Positions 60,001 to 64,000 of a stretch of DNA of 64,000 bases are shown one piece after another; positions within the stretch are counted from its first letter, which is position 1, and each line of letters begins with the position of its first letter. The position numbers and the translations under genes were made by a program. Below the pieces are notes generated by a model. The model worked only from the letters and a program-made list of their open reading frames with translations. It was not told where the DNA came from and ran no database searches. The DNA is from Beroe forskalii (taxonomy: Eukaryota > Ctenophora > Nuda > Beroida > Beroidae). The stretch is from assembly GCA_011033025.1 (NCBI GenBank), contig WFMF01000253.1, positions 124,001 through 188,000 of the forward strand, in the 5' to 3' direction.

Positions 60001-62422
60001 TGTAAAGTTAAGACAGTTCCTTTTGTACTTTCCATGGTTCCCAGGTGTTACTTCAAAAGTAAAGATCATCGAAGGTCACGTGATTAGAAATTAATTTTTC
60101 TTGTGTTTCATAAGATTATTAAAGATTTGATAATAGAGTTATGGTCTCTTGAAAGCTTGAAGAAATATTCTCTTGAACTATCGAAGCCTTTTCAGCTCTT
60201 TTGCAAAATTAATATTGTCCTTTCTGATTATGCAAACTAAAAGTAATTTTCTCGACAGTCTTTTGTTCTGAACATACGTATCGATTGTGTCCTACTCGAG
60301 TTGCTACTCATTTTTGTTTATTGAAAGTGTGATCTATTGTTTTCAAATCCAATTACACTTTTGTATAGAGGTGCCATGGCTCTCTTGGATCATCAATTAG
60401 TAAATAGAATTAGTAAATAGTAATGTAATTTAAAATTCTCTTCTCTGTAATCGTCTATCGTTAAATGATACTTGACTTGGCATGAGACTTTTACTCCAAC
60501 AATTCTGCAGAGAGATTGTGAAGAAGTGAAGAGAGGGATAGGTTGAGACCCGCTAGTATATTTTCCATTCCCTCTTTTAGCTTCTTAGGTCCCTTCTGGA
60601 ACAAAAAGGAATACAACCATGGTTCGGAAAAACCAAGACTTCCTAGCATTCGTGAAAACATAATACATCGAACAGGTCAAATTTTCTCACTCCTGACAAC
60701 CCTTCTCGTGTACCCATTTAAACATCCAGTACTCCAGTAAGCCAGTAGAGCAGTAAGCCAGTACAGCTAGTAGGTTCATTGTTGAGTTCTTACCTAGAAT
60801 TAAATGTGCTAGAACATTAGCATGATTAGCTGACTTTGAAACACTTACCTACATTTCATTCCCGCACGATAATTTACCTGCTTTCTGGGGTGAGTGGCTA
60901 ACATATATAAATATTTTAATATACATTTAATATATACCTATCAGGACCACCCAAGTAGAATCTGTGTTTCTATACTGAGAATATTGAAACGACATTTAAA
61001 AGTTTAATTATTCTAATTGTTGACATACCAGTGTGTTGAAATTCAATTTCACAGAGTGCTCTAGCATATCTTTACTTTAAATTTCATGGGTAAATTCCAT
61101 GAAACTTAAAGTAAAGACGATTAACCTTGTGTTTTAATTTGTTGTAATTGTTGACATATACATAAAGGTATTGGTGTGTCAGAATGTTATTTCGCGTATA
61201 TTTAGGTCAAAAAGTTCATAATCAGCTAGACTCGTATTGGAGGAAGTGTATTCAAAAAAGCGATTTTCTTGCTTGAATCTTTGAGAATTTTGTTTAAGAT
61301 TTACCAACTGACCAATGACAAGTTAGTGGGTGGACAGAATTCCGACTGCTGCTCAGAAATCAGAAACTTACCTAGGTCTTTAGGCATTGAAAATAATTCC
61401 GGGCGTTGCTCGTTAAACTTAAATTTCTCGGCGGTCAAAAGCTTTAATAAATAAAATAAAATAAATAGATTAATTTACATTTCTTACACGCCTAGACATT
61501 TCTTTACGCTGCCTTAAATTAAATTCCTCTCTAATGGCTCATTATATAAGTTGTACTGAATTCGGCTTTGGGAGTTTGGAGTTTCGCAATGATATAACTT
61601 GGCTGTGACGTGAGAACGTGACGTTAGTACGTGACAGACCCTAGCGGTAGAGACGTCAGGATTCCTTGAATGTAATGTCGTAATGAGGTCAAAAGAAATG
61701 CATTCCAGACGTTAGACCGATGTGAAATATCCTTGTAAAAGAAATACATGTGGTATTAATGCCTGGGTAGTTTGACGTTTTGTCGTGTCATATGATGTTT
61801 TGCGGAGTCATAATAATATGTCCTCCTGGGATGATAGACCGACTATGTAATGAAATAGTTTAATTTGAGGGACCTGAGTGGTGATATTTATCAATTCCCC
61901 AATTTCGAATAAATTGGGCTTCTGGGATATTCATGAAATATTAACATTATTAATATAAGTATCAACATTATTAATATAATTATTAATATTATAATTCTCA
62001 ACAGAGCATGTTTTAACATCACCATGTGAGCAGTGTAACATTTCAGAGTGTTTTAGAAGCGCCACAGAATCAGACCCTTCTGACAGTGTAACATTTCAGA
62101 GTGTTTTAGAAGCGCCACAGAATCAGACCCTTCTGACAGTGTAACATTTCAGAGTGTTTTAGAAGCGCCACAGAATCAGACCATCCTGACAGTGTAACAT
62201 ATTTCAGAGTGTTTTAGAAGCGCCACAGAATCAGACCCTTCTGACAGTGTAACATTTCAGAGTGTTTTAGAAGCGCCACAGAATCAGACCCTTCTGACAT
62301 CCTGAAGCTGTACAACGCCAGTAACTCCCTAACCAACATCTCCCCCCGTCTGCTGGCTAACACTGCAGAGACCCGGTACACTCTGAAAGTGGTGGGAGCT
62401 AAGCAGTGCCTCAGCAGTGATG
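57024..62422 (+). CDS. PDE9A: PDE9-like cGMP phosphodiesterase, N-terminal region (partial, 2 exons)
   Basis: Exons 57024-57135 and 62261-62422 join in phase 1 to give one continuous 91-residue domain (HLKTIYFKIG, VEFWSDATSEEVKECFRSAT, ILKLYNASNSLTNISPRLL, ANTAETRYTLKVVGAKQ). This matches the N-terminal domain of human PDE9A in spacing and key residues (KAIYLDI, IDPTMPANSERTPYKV, AIKQL). PDE9A hydrolyses cGMP with high affinity; the catalytic HD domain would lie beyond the right edge. The second exon ends at GATG|GTAAGT, phase 1. Both exons are preceded by minisatellites copying their own acceptors. The intron contains a complete antisense protease gene. The family call rests on a short region. 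Confidence 0.62.
57455..59917 (-). CDS. Papain-family (C1A) cysteine protease, 5 exons, complete
   Basis: Minus-strand exons 59917-59342, 59169-59013, 58609-58488, 58127-58002 and 57571-57455 give 365 residues with all phases matching. Residues 1-18 are a signal peptide (hydrophobic after MSMTP). A propeptide of about 130 residues precedes the catalytic Cys in NQKKGSCWAHT, then His in DHAMTMVGYG and Asn in RNSWRPWGE, completing the papain triad. It would be a secreted or lysosomal endopeptidase, cathepsin-like. Oddities: the Cys normally preceding GSCW is absent, one residue is missing in each of the Cys and Asn motifs, and the fourth intron uses a GC donor (CAG|GCGAGT). Intron 2 has a 10-bp direct repeat at both ends. 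It lies antisense in the PDE9-like intron. A minus-strand AATAAA is at 57190-57195. Confidence 0.85.
59918..62046. other. Protease 5' flank within the PDE9-like intron
   Basis: AT-rich DNA, presumably holding the protease promoter; no exon or repeat recognised apart from an inverted ACTTTAAATTTCATGG pair at about 61073-61105. Confidence 0.5.
62047..62260 (+). repeat. Splice-site minisatellite upstream of PDE9-like second exon
   Basis: Four upstream copies of a 53-bp unit (one of 55 bp) starting at 62047, 62100, 62153 and 62208, each AGTGTTTTAGAAGCGCCACA onward and ending GTGTAACATTTCAG. The fifth copy is the real exon start at 62261. Copies are nearly identical, so the expansion is recent. 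Confidence 0.97.
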
Positions 62423-62453
62423 GTAAGTGTGGTGACGTCATTGTCAGGGGTTA

Positions 62454-62614
62454 GGGATCGTTCACATATTACGTAATCAATTTTTGGCCGATTTCAACCC
62501 CCCTCCCCCTTGTAATCAAGTTTACAGTAGTTGTATTTGTTACAATAACATGTGACGTAATCATTTGGAAACCCCCTCCCCCTCTAGGTGATTACGTAAT
62601 ATGTGAACGATCCC
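62454..62614. mobile_element. MITE, GGGATCGTTCACAT family
   Basis: 161-bp copy with intact TIRs; TTA on both sides as target duplication. In the opposite arm order to 32177-32328. Confidence 0.9.
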
Positions 62615-63257
62615 TTATAATGGGAAATTGGTGACGTCATTATCAGGTGGTAGAAATTCATAAAATATCGCACCTTCAAGATTCGTAGGAGCACTGCATT
62701 ATAGTACACACCAACGTATATTTGTCAAATCAATCTATTGCACTGTGACTCTCTTGTCTGTTGTCGATGTTGCTTTTTACACGACGGAGTACTAATGCCC
62801 CCACCGAGAGCTGTAAGAGAGAAGTAGGCGGTTCAACTTATCAGCTTATTACGTTATGCTGTGATGATGACGTCATCTCAACCGTCTATTTCCCGTGCGC
62901 GGCGTTTAAATGCCCCCTCCGAGAGCTGTTTGATATTGATTCCTGAGCAGTGGTAGCTGGTGTGACGTCATCGATTCACATTTCTGAGATATGATCATGA
63001 CGTCATCAATGCTCTACTCGTATTCTGGTCGAATGTCTCATCGCGTTATTAATATAAGCCACGTACGTGGTATACAGACATTCAAATGTGCAGGAATACA
63101 AACATAAGGTGCGGGAATACTAAACTTGGCGCGCCCCTGGGGAGGTACGGGATTCGTTCCCATCCGCAGTAGCCCTGGTGACTGGGACCTCCCAGTGGGA
63201 GGTCCCGTGCTGGGGTTTCTGTTTGGATTTCCTGTAGATTAATCCCCCGTTAAGTTG

Positions 63258-63462
63258 TAAACTTGGCGCGGTAAGTATTGTTCGTCTATGTCACGTGAAC
63301 TAAAACTTACCTTGCGCAGTAACTGGAGCAGTCTACTAACTTGAACTTTCAGTTCTTCCTGCAGGAGACACACTATGAACACATTACTGAAAGTTTCAGT
63401 TACTGCCCCAGTTTTTGTTCACTTTCAGACATAGACGTCCATTACTTACTGCGCCGAGTTTA
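63258..63462. mobile_element. MITE with AAACTTGGCGCGGTAAGTA termini
   Basis: Imperfect inverted arms of about 45 bp (AAACTTGGCGCGGTAAGTAT against AAACTCGGCGCAGTAAGTAA, both continuing to GTCTATGTC) bound about 205 bp. An end fragment (TACTTACTGCACCGAGTT) occurs at about 54493. Confidence 0.75.
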
Positions 63463-64000
63463 ATAGAGTAATAAAGGTTGAGCAGACATGTAGACTATAT
63501 TAACTGTATGGTGGAGCTCATATTATACTGTATTTCATGAATATAATTTATATGTCTTACTCGCTCACTAGTAGATTCTCAAGTATACAGCGCACACAGT
63601 GTACAGTATTATTCTCTACAGTCATACATAGATTCAAGCAATTGTAGATAAACAATGGAAATACAATTTGTCAGTTGTACGCATAGCACTGCTTTCAGTG
63701 CGGAGTAGGTACTAGTAACGATTTTTACTATAATTTTTCACCTCTAAGAAACCCATGAAAAAATAAATTTGGTTTAAATGAGGCCGAATTGTTAATCTCT
63801 GATCTATCTTTGAGGTCAAAAATCCCAAAAATAGCCTACGAATGAACCAAGTTTTAAAAAAGAACCAAAATTTTCAATGTTAGGATCATCAGAGCATTGC
63901 GCCCAAACAGCTGTATTGTACCCAAATGCTTTAAATTCGGATGATAGACACTATTTAACCATGAAAAAAACCACAAGATTTTGTTGGTGTGTTATTCGGG

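Larger units (their letters stand above)
62423..64000. other. Right-edge intron of the PDE9-like gene
   Basis: Contains two MITEs (62454-62614 and 63258-63462) and a palindrome GGGACCTCCCAGTGGGAGGT near 63185. No further exon recognised. Confidence 0.5.

Overview
This is a eukaryotic, almost certainly non-vertebrate metazoan, window. It is AT-rich with GC-rich repeat islands, its genes are split by short GT-AG introns, and it carries homologues of animal genes (STIM, ARMC3, a PDE9-like N-terminus, a papain-family protease). There is no sign of bacterial or organellar organisation. The phylum cannot be fixed from sequence alone; the compact introns and dense small transposons would fit a sponge, cnidarian or similar animal. 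I saw no tRNA, rRNA or CRISPR array.

Layout. 457-2070 (+) is the 3' half of a STIM-type ER calcium sensor (end of CC1, the SOAR/CAD Orai-activating domain, a Ser-rich basic tail). About 4392-6350 is a 5'-truncated Penelope-like retroelement with a GIY-YIG endonuclease ORF, a hammerhead-like fold and flanking 21-bp repeats. 7266-11410 (+) is a two-exon C2H2 zinc-finger gene whose intron holds a 1.55-kb TTAA-flanked element. 13.3-31.1 kb is gene-poor: tandem repeats, a 1.5-kb repeat family, MITEs, Helitron-like ends, palindromic GGCGCC-rich DNA and a 2.6-kb terminal-inverted-repeat element (A). 31817-44231 (+) is a 17-exon ARMC3 gene; its introns carry a second such element (B), several MITEs and a splice-site minisatellite. 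48.7-50.5 kb holds unrecognised minus-strand candidate exons. 57024-62422 (+), possibly starting at 50599, is the N-terminal part of a PDE9-like gene; a complete five-exon papain-family protease gene (57455-59917, minus) lies antisense inside its intron.

Two patterns stand out. First, several introns have tandem repeats or direct repeats that copy their own exon-intron junctions. Minisatellites upstream of ARMC3 exon 5 and of two PDE9-like exons repeat the last bases of the intron, the AG, and the first 25-39 bases of the exon, giving arrays of decoy 3' splice sites. Other introns (two in STIM, one in ARMC3, one in the protease) have 9-19-bp direct repeats at both ends, as expected if introns arise or grow by local tandem duplication. 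Second, elements A (28518-31117) and B (33330-35701) share an architecture: 8-bp target duplications, termini starting GGC, and about 250-bp inverted repeats built from short self-complementary modules. Element B sits 8 bp before an ARMC3 splice acceptor.

All domain and family names rest on remembered family features; no database search was possible.
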